Below are positions 11,171 through 21,881 of a stretch of DNA of 64,000 nucleotides, piece after piece. The notes under the pieces were generated by a model. That model searched no databases, was not told where the DNA came from, and worked only from the letters and a program-made list of their open reading frames with translations. The DNA is taken from positions 29,878,729-29,942,728 of the forward strand of contig CM034309.1 of NCBI GenBank assembly GCA_019925795.1, written 5' to 3'. The position numbers and the translations under genes are program-made. Every line of letters begins with the position of its first letter. Position 1 is the first letter of the stretch. Source of the stretch: Dendrobium chrysotoxum. Taxonomy: Eukaryota > Streptophyta > Magnoliopsida > Asparagales > Orchidaceae.

Positions 11171-11245
11171 TGAGGCTTTATTTGGGATGGCTTTCTTACT
11201 GCTTCTTAAAGTAGCTTTCAAGTCCAAAAAATTTAAGTTTTGTCA
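11171..11245. mobile_element. Foldback MITE, family A, left arm only
   Basis: GAGGCTTTATTTGGGATGGC then CTTTCTTACTGCTTCTTAAA matches the family A left arm closely. The right arm is missing. The following 11260-11420 contains an inverted GTAGCGGTTATAACCGCTGC motif of unknown origin. Confidence 0.5.
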
Positions 11246-11854
11246 TAAATCTCCGCAAATCTGCACGTTTGTAGCGGTTATAACCGCTGCTAAATCTAGC
11301 ACTTCATCAGATCTACCCCGTTTGTCCTTAAACCGCTGTGGAATATCATTGCAGCGCATTGGAAAATTGTGGCGGGATAGGCAAAAAATTGTGCAGCGAT
11401 AGACCTATTTTTTGGTAGTAGCATTTAATATATGTTTGATAATAATTTTGTCATGCATGCTTACTATTCACTACAAAAAATAGTGAAGTTTTGATAGAAA
11501 AATTTGTTGGAAAATGGCCAATGTCTATCGATAATTAGATTTTATTTAATGGATTTTTTATTGATTTCTATTCGAAGATAAATCCTTTACTCGGTTTTAT
11601 GCCTCATGATCATCAGATAATATATAGTAAGCACTGTGGCACTGTTAAGAAATCAATCTACACAATATTGGAGGGCCAAATAAGAAATCATATTAACTGT
11701 GTATTGACACCATTTACTATTCCATTCCAAACACCTTAACTTTTTTATAAATTTGTTTTGCTTCTCTTATTTAGGCTAATCTTATATACTAATCCATAAA
11801 ACTTCCAATAATTAAATGGTTGCTTTCTATAGCAAGAGAAACTGCTATAGTTTA

Positions 11855-11885
<31 letters not shown>

Positions 11886-12062
11886 TGGAAAGGTAATAAT
11901 TTATGCTTGCAGTTGGGCCGGTAAAATTGACTGATAATCAAAACTTTAAATAGCAATTATGCTTTAGAAAATTTGACATTGAGAATTGCTTGATAATTGC
12001 CCAAAAAATTGTTCACACTGAAATAAAATTTTTTGTTAATATAAAACTTGCGGTAGGAGATT
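11246..12062. other. Intergenic DNA with (AT)n and a possible CACTA end
   Basis: No gene. A possible CACTA-like start, CACTACAAAAAATAGTG, is seen at about 11470, without a matching right end. An AT dinucleotide tract lies at about 11854-11886. Confidence 0.4.
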
Positions 12063-12130
12063 CATTAAGAAGAAAAATTATTACATGCGGAGCCTGGACG
12101 TCGTTCGGACTCCATTCACGGGAACTTACC

Positions 12131-12376
12131 ATGAATCCACTTCTTTCTGCTGCTTCCGTTATTGTTGCTGGATTGGCTGTAGGGCTTGCTTTTATCGGAC
12201 CTGAGGTTGGTCAAGGTATTGCTGCGGGCCAAGCCGTAGAAGGTATTGCGAGACAACCAGAAGCATAGGTTAAAATACGAGGTACTTTATTGCTTAGTCT
12301 GGCTTTTATGGAAGTTTTAACAATTTATGGACTGGTCGTGACATTAGCTCTTTTATTTGCAAATCCTTTTGTTTAA
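12131..12376 (+). pseudogene. atpH: Nuclear copy of chloroplast atpH (ATP synthase CF0 subunit c), broken
   Basis: The frame from the ATG at 12131 to the TAA at 12374-12376 has exactly 81 codons, the length of plastid atpH, and reads as the c-subunit hairpin of two membrane helices joined by the conserved ARQPEA polar loop. A TAG at codon 46 (12266-12268), replacing the Glu just after that loop, stops translation before the second helix that carries the proton-binding carboxylate. Several other substitutions in normally fixed positions (for example Glu within the glycine-rich helix 1) show relaxed constraint. In chloroplasts the protein forms the proton-translocating ring; this nuclear copy has no presequence and cannot be functional. 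It is an old NUPT, lying with atpF inside a hAT-type element. Confidence 0.92.
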
Positions 12377-12534
12377 TGTTTTATTTCATCGTAGAAGAAA
12401 AATGTAAAAAAAAAAAAGAAGAAAAATATAACCATAACTAAGAAATTTGAGAATTCTCAAATTCCATTAAGAATAATAAGCGGAGTGATACAAAAAGAAC
12501 TCTGTTCTTTGTTAGTCCTATATGGGGAGAACAT

Positions 12535-12690
12535 ATGAAAAATCTAACCGATTCTTTTGTTTCTGTGGGACACTGGTCATCCGCTGGGAGTTTCGAGTTT
12601 CATACGATATTTTAGCAACAAATCCAATAAATCTAAGCGTAGTGTTGGGTGTATTGATTTTTTTTTGGAAAGAGTACACGTAGATTTTTT
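12535..12690 (+). pseudogene. atpF: Nuclear copy of chloroplast atpF exon 1 (CF0 subunit b), broken
   Basis: Starting at the ATG at 12535, the first 18 codons read like the start of plastid atpF (MKNLTDSFVSVGHW, then SAGSF). A single-base loss near codon 23 shifts the frame, and the remainder of exon 1 (ATPase subunit b N-terminus and membrane anchor) continues in another frame to about 12675. Order and orientation behind atpH match the plastid atpI-atpH-atpF-atpA operon, but the atpH-atpF gap (158 bp) looks shorter than in plastids, suggesting an internal deletion. The sequence decays around the exon-intron border, and the MITE arm follows at about 12755. Confidence 0.85.
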
Positions 12691-13220
12691 TTTCTTACTC
12701 TTGTACACAGGATGTGTATAAGAAAGAGAAAATTCAAATATCTTCATGTGATTGGAATCCGCTGCATCCGAACTCCGCATGTAATAATCTCTACATTAAG
12801 AGAGTGAAGGAGGCGTCATCAGCATTACTGTTTATTCATCCTTGTAAATTTCTTCTGTTTCCATCTGTTTACTGTCCAATTTAATATTTTCTGTTATCTA
12901 TCCTTAAAGCTAACTGGTTCTGCTCAAGAGCAAACTCCAGTTAGGAAATGAGATGTAAAACTAGAGGGATTTTTAGATGAGCACTGCTAATTAGCTTTTC
13001 TGAGCGCTGCTTTATTTATTTATTTAAACTTAGCATTATTTCATAGTGAGTTGTATTAGTGAATTTATATTGATTATTACAATATAATATTCATATCAAA
13101 ATACTAGATATTTTGGTGCTTAACAGTACCCGTATAATAGTTCCAGCAAGAAGGGCTTAAACAACTGGAACGCTTGATTGATGTCTACTGTTTACTAATG
13201 CAATGAAACCACCTCTAAAA

Positions 13221-13349
13221 AGAGAAATAATTATGTGCGGACAGTTGTGTATGGATTAGGAGTGTATAGCCAATTGCGAGAAATATCAAGCTGTATATTT
13301 CAGGCGATTGGCCGATCGCACAGTTAATATCAGCATCTGATAATTTCTC
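13221..13349. mobile_element. hAT-type MITE, family B, copy 3 (129 bp)
   Basis: The left end AGAGAAATAATTATGTGCGG and right end GATAATTTCTC (with the CGCAC word displaced inward by about 20 bp) are family B termini. The word CCTCTAAAA lies on both sides (13212-13220 and 13349-13357), giving a perfect 8-9 bp target duplication. This supports hAT classification of the whole family, including the plastid-bearing member 430 bp upstream. Confidence 0.75.
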
Positions 13350-13357
13350 CTCTAAAA

Positions 13358-13690
13358 GTCAACAACAACATCAAGCTTTTATCCCACTATGTGGGGTCGG
13401 CTACATGAATCTTTTTTCTCTATTGTGCCCCGTTAACAGTTAAATTCTCATTTAAATCTAATAAAGAAAGGTCATTTCTAAGATTTTCTAACCAAGTCTT
13501 TTTTCCTACCTCTACCCTTCTTAACATAAGTCAAATCTAATATATCTACTTTCCTAACTGGGTCATCGGAAGACCGCCTTTTTATGTGACCAAACCATCT
13601 AAGGCAACTCTCTCAAATCTTATCTTCTACCAGAGCTACTCCAACCTTTTCACATATATGCTTATTTCTTATCCTTTTTAACAAAATCAT
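13358..13690 (-). mobile_element. RTE-type LINE, 3' end of the reverse-transcriptase ORF and tail
   Basis: On the minus strand this gives a frame fragment with RLRWFGH-like wording (here CLRWFGHIKRR), then KVDILDLTYVKKGRGRKKTW, and the 3' end ATGTAGCCGACCCCACATAG followed by a TTGTTGTTG tail at 13358-13380. This layout is typical of plant RTE LINE 3' ends. The rest of the element is missing (5' truncation is the norm for LINEs). The stop after the conserved block and the frame breaks mean it is dead. It directly abuts the family B MITE. Confidence 0.7.
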
Positions 13691-13836
13691 AAATGTGATC
13701 TTAGCCAACTTAAACAACTTTTAACTAGAATAAAAAAATTAAGATTACTGTAGCTTAAATGTTAGTATTCGAATTAAGGGTGCAAGGAAGCCAAGTTTGA
13801 GGGAGCTCTAGTGTTGTTCAGCTTGGCTCATTAAAC

Positions 13837-13838
<2 letters not shown>

Positions 13839-13906
<68 letters not shown>
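13839..13906. repeat. (AT)n microsatellite
   Basis: About 66 bases of perfect AT dinucleotides. The Tyr/Ile-repeat frame on the minus strand is an artefact of it. Confidence 0.95.
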
Positions 13907-13910
<4 letters not shown>

Positions 13911-14220
13911 TTATTTTATTTTTTTTCTCAAGCTTAACATAATCAATCAAGTTCCTATTTTTATGTTTGGCTCTTAAATTTTGCATGCATAAAAAAATTA
14001 GCCAAATTTGAGCTAAACATGATCGAATTTTAACTTTCCCATAGTAGTTTAAATCCAAAAAATTGAGTTCTTTTTGAGTTGATTTGGTCGACTTTCATAT
14101 CTGTTGTGGTTGAATAAATTCTCAGTACTCAATGGAAAATTTATATTGATCACTATGATGAACTCTTACGAGATGAAATTGTTCCATTGCGCGCAGATAG
14201 AATTATGATAAGTCGGTTTT

Positions 14221-14281
14221 ACCTGAACCGGCCCAAGGGCCGGTTCAGGTCTACAGGAGGCGGAGGAATCCCGCCTCCTCC
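14221..14281. repeat. Two adjacent GC-rich hairpins
   Basis: 14221-14250 is a perfect palindrome with 14-bp arms (ACCTGAACCGGCCC and its inverse complement) around AA. 14255-14281 is a second inverted repeat with AGGAGGCGG/CCGCCTCCT-type arms. They sit at the start of a GC-richer stretch (14221-14360). Purpose unknown; possibly an end of a decayed transposon. Confidence 0.7.
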
Positions 14282-15477
14282 CTTGCTTGTCCGCCCAATA
14301 GGGTGGGTCCCACCCTCTAAAATCAAATTCAAACCATGGAGGAGGGGGCGGCTAAAGCATTGGGAGGGAAATTTAATTAGGAAACTTATTGTATTAAAGG
14401 GGATGAGGGAATTAGGGAGAGATATGTTTTGTTTGATTGAACTTAGGGTTTTCTTGGAGGTTTGGGCTCTAGACGATTTTGTCTAGAGATTTGGGAGAGA
14501 CGATCCTCCTCTCGAATTGAGGATCTCTTGTATCTTGCTTTTGCATTTGCTTTACTTTATTTCCAAGACGCAATCTATCGTTTCTAGTTTGATTTGCTCC
14601 AATTCTTTGTGTTTTCCGGCTGTTTTTATCAATTTGGCTTAGGTTTGCTTGCGAACTCAAGTAGATCCGGTAGGATTACTTGCGAACTCAAGTATTTCCT
14701 ATCAAATTACAAAATAATCCTATCATTGAAGTGAAACAAATGCTGAATGTAGTAACGACCATTAAACTCTTAGGTTGGTGCAATGATACTGTCCCTCCAG
14801 AGTCATATAAAGTTCAACTTATGTTCATGATATTCTTCAACCAACAATAAATACTAGAAATTCTTCCTGCAACACCTCTTAAAGTAACTTCGAATGAAAT
14901 AAATTATCATAAATTTCCTCGTTACTGATCTCTTCTTCTATAGACTTCAATTAAGCTATTAACTAGTAATCGCATGGTCTGCAAGGCAACAAGCAGATAT
15001 CTATCAAAATCTGAAGTTCAGTAAGAAAAACTTCATCTCACCAGGAAGCCAGTAGTTTATCGATCATAGCAACTCCAGACATTAGAAAGCATCCACCATA
15101 AAATAGCAGAAGACATTTGTTTCATAAGGAAATGGCAATATAATTGACAATTAAGTTAAACATGCTGATTCATGAGGAAATGGAAATATAATTGCCAATT
15201 AGCTAACATAAGTGAGACTCATATTGATGTCGCAATATTGTTGTCAGAGTGCCAGGAAAGTCATGGCGATAGATATCAGAAGTTACGTCTTAGCTTGCAA
15301 AAAAATCTGGAAATAGATATAGAGAGATAAAGTTGCATGGATCTGCAAGATAAAATTTTTATATAAAAATAAAGAGAGAGAAAAGTCATGTGGTATTGTC
15401 TAGCCAATTAGAATTGATTTACTAGCTTTACTTTGACATTACTAAGGTCCATCATGCCTCATGGCCGAAGAAGACAT
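14282..15477. other. Intergenic DNA with a short direct repeat
   Basis: No gene recognised. CTTGCGAACTCAAGTA occurs twice, 32 bp apart, at about 14648 and 14680, as if from an LTR or TRIM. The frame at 14187-14486 has no recognisable domain. This sequence forms the left flank of the copia element. Confidence 0.45.
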
Positions 15478-16554
15478 TGATATAAGTGTTTAAAATAAAA
15501 TATAAGATGTTAATTACTCTGCTAATTAAATATCTTAGTTACCTGCTTCTTATTCTGTTTCTTTATTTCTTGAGTGGAGGGGCTGTCTGGTCTTTTTCCT
15601 ATATAAAGATATTTCAGGTTGCCTTAAGAAAGCGAGCTGGCTGTGAGATATGAATTATCTCTGTTTTGATCATCGGGTTTGAGAGCGGAGAGCGGAGAGC
15701 TGAAGAGGGTTAGTGTTTCGGTTTGCTTCTTGTGTGAGGAGGAAGAAGAGAGGGTTTTAAGAAATTGAAAGGATTTCTTGTGTGTGTTGAAGAGGGTGAA
15801 TCTCTCTTGTCTCTCTTGCAACTTTTCTTCTCCGAGAAAGACAATTGTAAGTGATTGTCGGCTGGAAGCGAGGTTCTTGCCTTAAGACCTTAGTCTATTG
15901 CAATACTTGGCTATATTGCTTACATGCAGGTAATCTCTTTCCTATATTGATAAGAAAGTTAGATTGTTCCGAGTTTTGTCTTCAGCTGGGGTTTATCTGT
16001 TCTCTGTTATATCCTTTTACTGCTGCTCTAGTTTTTTTTTTTAGGTTGCTTATTGGAAAAGCAGTGAGAAAGAATTTTTAGATTCTTTTCTGTTATAATT
16101 TTCTTTGATCTTTACATAGATCTGTTTACTGATTCTTTTCATAGCAATAGTTTTTTAGCATTTCTTTTTTTACAGCTAGATAGCTATTTTAGTTTTGTTG
16201 TTTTATTTTTAGCCGTGTATTGGCTGATTGCTTAGAAAGGATTGGTGGTTTGTCTGTTTCATATATTCTTGTATCTATTTCTTCCACTAATATTAAATAA
16301 GAGTGATGATCGAGGTTGCCCCGTGGATGTAGAGTTCGCAAGAACTCGAACCACGTAATTCTATTGTGTTCTTGTTTTATTTTTTCTGTATCTGTTCTTT
16401 CTGAAATCAATTTTTCCATTCTTAAAGAAACAGTTGTTTGTTTCTTTGGAATAAAATTTAGAAAGGTTAATTTTGCAAATAATTTTTAATCTACGATCAA
16501 GAGAAAAATTAAGTTCTCGGTTGGGTAGTTGATTCCAATCATCTGCTCACAACA
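15478..16554 (+). repeat. Copia left LTR
   Basis: Starts TGATATAAG and ends ACAACA. A TATA box (TATATAAA, 15600-15607) lies about 120 bp in, so U3 is short and R/U5 long. The leader has a GAGCGGAGAGCGGAGAGC purine repeat at about 15675. Some frames here encode nothing recognisable. Confidence 0.92.
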
Positions 16555-16556
16555 TT

Positions 16557-16568
16557 TGGTATCAAAGC
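16557..16568 (+). other. Copia primer binding site
   Basis: TGGTATCAAAGC, 2 bp after the left LTR. It matches the complement of initiator methionine tRNA 3' end except one base (A for G at position 9). Confidence 0.85.
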
Positions 16569-16595
16569 TTCTTGATTATTAGATTATTTGCAAAA

Positions 16596-18395
16596 ATGAC
16601 GGTTACAAAATTTGATATAGAAAAGTTTGATGGAAAAAATGATTTCAATCTATGGAAAATGAAACTTGAAGCAATATTGATTCAACAAGGGGTTGAAAAG
16701 GCCTTGTTACCTGAATCAGAATTGCCCTTGACAATGTCTGATCAGGAAAAGAGTAATATGCAGAAAAAGGCCTTTAGCTCTATCATCCTGTGTCTTGCGG
16801 ATCAAGTTTTGAGAAAGGTTTCTTATGTCAAAACTGTATCCGAATTATGGAGGAAATTAGAAGAGCTATATAGACAGAAAACTCTTCCTAATAGAATTTA
16901 TTTGAAGGAGAAATTTTTTGGCTATAAGATGGATGAGGTAAAATCCATTGATGATAATCTAGATGAATTTAATAAACTCATTCTAGATCTTAAAAATCTT
17001 GAAGTCAAGATTGATGATGAAGATAAAGCTATTATTCTTCTAAATTCTTTGCCAAAATCTTTGAAGAATTTCAAAGAAACTCTGAAATATGGAAGAGAGA
17101 CTATAACAGTAGATGAAGTTCAAAATGCTCTTTCCTCTAAGATTTTAGATATGAAAACTTCTGAGAAAACCCATTCTGGAGAAGGATTATATGTTAGAGG
17201 AAGATCTCAAAAAAGAGGAAACAGTCAAAAGAAGTGGAAGTCTAAGAGTAGAAGCAAGTTTGCATCTAAGAAAGACTATAAGAATGTAAAGTGTTGGCAA
17301 TGTAATAAACCGGGTCACATAAGGAAGTTTTGTCCTGAAAAGAATTTAAAAGGAAAATCTCAATCTCAAGGAGATGCTGCAATTGTTGGAGAAGATTATG
17401 ATAGTGCTGATGTTTTGAATGTAAGTGATCACAAGAATTCAAATGAGTGGATCCTTGATTCTGGTTGCACCTATCATATGAGCCCAAAAAGAGAGTGGTT
17501 CTCTAATTACCAAAGGGAGGGAGGAAAAGTCTTACTTGGAAACAACAATGCTTGTAATGTTGTTGGCATAGGATCTATTGCTATTAAGATGCATGATGGT
17601 CATGTAAGAATTCTTAAAGATGTAAGACATATTCCTGACTTAAAGAGAAATCTAATTTCTCTTGGGACTTTGGATGATTCTGGATATGTTTTTAAATCTG
17701 AAAAAGGTTTACTAAGAATCTCTAAAGGAGCTCTTGTAGTTATGATGCATGATGGTCATGCTATTAAGATGCATGATGGTCATGTAAGAATTCTTAAAGA
17801 TGTAAGACATATTCCTGACTTAAAGAGAAATCTAATTTCTCTTGGGACTTTGGATGATTCTGGATATGTTTTTAAATCTGAAAAAGGTTTACTAAGAATC
17901 TCTAAAGGAGCTCTTGTAGTTATGAAAGGTTTGAAGAAAAATGGTCTTTATGTTTTACAAGGTGATACGGTGGTGGGTGAAGCCCATGTAACATCTAATA
18001 TAGGACTTGATAAAACAAAATTGTGGCATCAAAGATTGGGACATTTAAGTGACCGTGGTCTAATTGAATTACAAAAACAGGGATTGTTTGGAAATGATTC
18101 AATTGCAAAAATTAATTTCTGTGAGTCTTGTATAATTGGAAAATCTCATAGACTCAGTTTTAAATTGTCAACACATAGAGCTGAAGGAATTCTTGACTAT
18201 ATTCATTCAGATTTGTGGGGTCCTACTAGAGTTGCTACACATTGTGGAAATCAGTATTTTCTATCTTTCATTGATGATTATTCTAGAAAAGTCTGGATAT
18301 TTTTATTGAAAATAAAAGATGAAACTTTTTCTCTAAGTTTCTTGAGTGGAAATCAGTGGTTGAGAATCAGAAAAATAGAAAAATTAAAGTTCTAA
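16596..18395 (+). pseudogene. Copia gag-protease-integrase frame, broken by frameshift
   Basis: I choose the ATG at 16596 because copia gag homology begins right there. Residues 1-200 are the UBN2/gag type. A zinc knuckle CWQCNKPGHIRKFC lies at about 231. The protease active site DSG is at about 287. Residues 328-448 consist of a 60-residue segment repeated twice. The integrase HHCC region (LWHQRLGHL...CESC) starts at about 475 and the first catalytic Asp (HSDLWG) is at about 537. Near 18330 the frame shifts, so the remaining integrase continues in another frame and this one ends at 18395 after an unrelated tail. Without the shift it would join the following pol frame as one copia polyprotein. 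Confidence 0.88.
17581..17927 (+). repeat. 180-bp in-frame tandem duplication in copia protease region
   Basis: Sequence from 17581 recurs at 17761 with no difference that I can see over about 165 bp. A short ATGCATGATGGTCATG word is present at the junction as well as inside each copy. 180 bp equals 60 codons, so the frame is kept. Confidence 0.93.
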
Positions 18396-20542
18396 GAACT
18401 GATAATGGATTAGAATTCTGTAATGGAAACTTTAATAAGTTTTGTTCTTATTCTGGAATTGTTAGACACAAAACTGTTAGCCACACTCCTCAGCAAAATG
18501 GTCTTGCAGAAAGAATGAATAGAACTCTATTAGATAGAGTTAGATGCTTACTTTTCAGTTCTGGTTTGTCTAAATATTTTTGGGGTGAAGCTCTTGCTAC
18601 AGCTTGTTATTTGGTTAACAGAACTCCTTCAAGTGCAATTGTTTTTAAAACTCCTCAAGAATTATGGACTGGAAAACCACCTAGCTTGTCCCATTTAAGA
18701 ATTTTTGGATGCATTGCTTACCCTCATCAGAATAAGGGTAAGCTAGAACCTAGATCCATTAAGTGTGTGTTTCTCAGGTATCCTACAGGTGTTAAAGGTT
18801 ATAAGCCGTGGGATTTGAGTTCTACTGGTGTTAAAATTATAATTAGTAGAGATGTGATTTTCAATGAAAGAAAACTGCATATTTCAGAATCTGAAAGTAA
18901 AACTAAAAGTTCAATTGAAAATCCTGATTCAAATAAGGAATATTATGAGTTTGAGGTGGAGCCTCCTACTAACACCATTAGTTTTGAAAACCCCCAGCAA
19001 AATAGTGAATCTGGGACAGATTCTGAACCTGTATCCGAAAACACTAATGATTATTTACTTTCTCGTGATAGAGAAAGAAGGTATATTAAGCCACCATCCA
19101 AATATGGGTATGTAGATTTAATTGAATATGCTTTATTATCTGCTCTTGAATATGATAATCCTGAACCAATGAGTTACAAAGAAGCTATTTCTGGTAAAGA
19201 TGCAGAAAAATGGGTTAAAGCAATGCAAGATGAATATGAGTCTCTTATCAATAACAATACCTGGATTCTTGTTAACAAAAAAGAAAAACAAAATGTTGTC
19301 TCTTGTAAATGGTTCTACAAGATCAAAGAAGGGAACACTGAGAATGAACCAAATAGATACAAAGCAAGGTTGGTTGCTAGAGGATATACTCAAAAGAAAG
19401 GTATTGACTATAATGAAATATTCTCTCCTGTTGTTAAACATACTTCTATTCGAATTCTGATGGGTTTAGTAGCCTTCTTTGATTGGAAATTCGAGCAACT
19501 TGATGTTAAAACTGCTTTCTTGCATGGAGAATTAGATGAAAACATCTTGATGGCTCAACCAGAAGGTTTTATTTTAAAAGATAAAGAAAATCTGGTTTGT
19601 CTTCTTAAGAAATCCATTTATGGATTAAAACAATCTCCTAGGCAATGGTATAAACGGTTTGATACATTCATGCATAATATTGGTTTTAAAAGAAGTAGTT
19701 ATGATGGATGTTTTTATTTCTGTATCTTGCCTGATGGAAATTTGATTTGCTTATTAATCTATGTGGATGATATGTTGTTGGCTTGTAAGAATAAAGAGGA
19801 AATTCAAAAGCTTAAACATATCCTTAAATCTGAATTTGATATGAAGGATTTAGGTGAAGCTAAGAAAATGCTTGGAATGGAAATCTGTAGAGAAAGAAGG
19901 AAACGACTGTTATACTTGTCTCAAATAAGTTATTTGAAGAAAGTCCTTAAGAGATTTTCTATGTTTGATTCGAAAGCTGTCAGTCTACCTCTTGGTAGTC
20001 ATTTTAAACTTTCTTCTGCTCAAAGTCCAAATTCAGATGAAGAGAAAGGAAAAATGTTAAATATTCCTTATGCCAGTGCCATTGGTTCTCTTATGTATGC
20101 TATGGTTTGTTCTAGACCTGATATTGCTTTCTCTGTTAGTGTATTGAGCATATTTATGTCTAATCCTGGATTAGAACATTGGAAAGCTGTTAAGTGGTTG
20201 TTAAGGTATATTAAAGGATCTCTAGATGTGGGAATTGTTTTCAAATCTTGTTCTGCTGCTGTTGACATTTCTGGTTACGTTGATTCAGATTTTGCAGGAG
20301 ATTTAGATAGGAGAAGATCCACTACTGCTTATGTTTTTGTTTTATGTGGTGGTCCTATCAGTTGGAAATCTCATTTGCAATCTATTGTAGCTTTATCTTC
20401 AACTGAAGCTAAATATATTGCAGCTACGGAGGCTATGAAAGAATCTATCTGGTTACAATGTTTACTTAGTGAGCTTGGTATTTTTCACAATGTTATTACT
20501 ATTTTTACAGATAGTCAAAGTGCATTAATTGCATTTGTGTAA
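18335..20542 (+). pseudogene. Copia integrase C-part, reverse transcriptase and RNase H frame
   Basis: Continues integrase (RTDNG with the second catalytic Asp, then the catalytic Glu region QQNGLAERMNRT), the GKKP-like C-terminal segment, a variable acidic linker (about 18850-19080), then copia reverse transcriptase with catalytic YVDDM at about 19760 and RNase H with the SSTEAKY motif at about 20400. The frame ends with a premature stop at 20540-20542, caused by a shift just upstream (about 20525-20535) of the final pol segment. RT and RNase H catalytic motifs are intact. The function would be cDNA synthesis and integration in virus-like particles. Confidence 0.9.
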
Positions 20543-20732
20543 AAATCCTATTTTTCATGAAAGAACAAAGCATGTGGATGTTCGATACCATTTCATTCGT
20601 GATTTAGTAAACTCAAGTGTTGTAAAGCTTACTAAAATTTCTACAGATGACAATCCTGCAGACATGGCTACAAAAGTGGTTCCTCTTAACAAATTTAGAC
20701 ACTGTCTAAATTTGTTAAATCTGTGTAAGTAA
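20543..20732 (+). pseudogene. Copia RNase H C-terminal tail in shifted frame
   Basis: The reading begins around 20529 in a different frame from the upstream pol and holds the standard copia end (NPIFHERTKHVDVRYHFI, then DNPADMATK). Shows that a 1-base shift, not a real terminus, ends the preceding frame. Stop at 20730-20732. Confidence 0.85.
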
Positions 20733-20788
20733 TGGTGAGAGATGTTGGGCAATCTCTTTATTTTTATTCCTCTATTTTATTATAAATC

Positions 20789-20799
20789 AAGGTGGAGAT
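20789..20799 (+). other. Copia polypurine tract
   Basis: AAGGTGGAGATT directly before the right LTR, the expected plus-strand primer. Confidence 0.8.
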
Positions 20800-20800
20800 T

Positions 20801-21876
20801 TGATATAAGTGTTTAAAATAAAATATAAGATGTTAATTACTCTGCTAATTAAATATCTTAGTTACCTGCTTCTTATCATGTTTCTTTATTTCTTGAGTGG
20901 AGGGGTTGTTTGATCTTTTTCCTATATAAAGATATTTCAGGTTGCCTTAAGAAAGCGAGCTGGCTGTGAGATATGAATTATCTCTGTTTTGATCATCGGG
21001 TTTGAGAGCGGAGAGCGGAGAGCTGAAGAGGGTTAGGGTTTCGGTTTGCTTCTTGTGTGAGGAGGAAGAAGAGAGGGTTTTAAGAAATCGAAAGGATTTC
21101 TTGTGTGTGTTGAAGAGGGTGAATCTCTCTTGTCTCTCTTGCAACTTTTCTTCTCCGAGAAAGACAATTATAAGTGATTGTCGGCTGGAAGCGAGGTTCT
21201 TGCCTTAAGACCTTAGTCTCTTGCAATACTTGGCTATATTGCTTACATGTATGTAATCTCTTTCCTATATTGATAAGAAAGTTAGATTGTTCCGAGTTTT
21301 GTCTTCAGCTGGGGTTTATCTGTTCTCTGTTATATCCTTTTACTGCTGCTCTAGTTTTTTTTTTAGGTTGCTTATTGGAAAAGCAGTGAGAAAAAATTTT
21401 TAGATTCTTTTTTGTTATAGTTTTCTTTGATCTTTACATAGATCTGTTTACTGGTTCTTTTCATAGCAATAGTTTTTTAGCATTTCTTTTTTTACAGCTA
21501 GATAGCTATTTTAGTTTTGTTGTTTTATTTTTAGCCGTGTATTGGCTGATTGCTTAGAAAGGATTGGTGGTTTTTCTGTTTCATATATTCTTGTATCTAT
21601 TTCTTCCACTGATATTAAATAAGAGTGATGATCGAGGTTGCCCCGTGGATGTAGAGTTCGCAAGAACTCGAACCGCGTAATTCTATTGTGTTCTTATTTT
21701 ATTTTTCCTGTATCTGTTCTTTCTGAAATCAATTTTTCCATTCTTAAAGAAACAGTTGTTTGTTTCTTTGGAATAAAATTTAGAAAGGTTAATTTTGCAA
21801 ATAATTTTTAATCTACGATCAAGAGAAAAATTAAGTTCTAAGTTGGGTAGTTGATTCCAATCATCTGCTCACAATA
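20801..21876 (+). repeat. Copia right LTR
   Basis: Aligns end to end with 15478-16554. Starts TGATATAAG and ends ACAATA, a C-to-T change of the ACAACA terminus. Scattered substitutions only, with no large indel. Confidence 0.92.
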
Positions 21877-21881
21877 GAGAT

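Larger units (their letters stand above)
12071..12793. mobile_element. hAT-type family B element carrying chloroplast DNA
   Basis: The termini are ATTATTACATGCGGAG (left, ending 12092) and its exact inverse complement CTCCGCATGTAATAAT (right, starting 12773), both extended by AGA/TCT-rich ends, matching the family B MITEs at 8.86, 13.22 and 35.83 kb. The 8-bp word CATTAAGA lies just outside each end (12063-12070 and 12794-12801), a perfect hAT-size target duplication. Roughly 45 bp on the left and 40 bp on the right look element-derived (TTCGGACTCC / its mirror ATCCGAACTCC). All between is chloroplast atpH-atpF. Either the MITE captured plastid DNA, or plastid DNA integrated into a resident MITE. 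Confidence 0.75.
15478..21876 (+). mobile_element. Ty1/copia LTR retrotransposon, Tork/TNT1-like, nearly full length
   Basis: 6.4 kb. Two LTRs of 1077 and 1076 bp, a Met-initiator-tRNA-type primer site after the left LTR, gag-protease-integrase-reverse transcriptase-RNase H in copia order, and a purine tract before the right LTR. Target duplication GACAT (15473-15477) on the left and GAGAT (21877-21881) on the right, one mismatch. The LTRs differ only at scattered sites by eye, so insertion is fairly recent. Frameshifts in pol make it non-autonomous now. The Tork assignment rests on gag wording and is moderately sure. Confidence 0.9.

Noticed and set aside
12131..12376. Functional nuclear atpH gene
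   Set aside because: TAG at codon 46, no transit peptide, and adjoining broken atpF; a NUPT pseudogene.
13831..14058. Frame with a Tyr-Ile repeat
   Set aside because: Translation of the (AT)n microsatellite.
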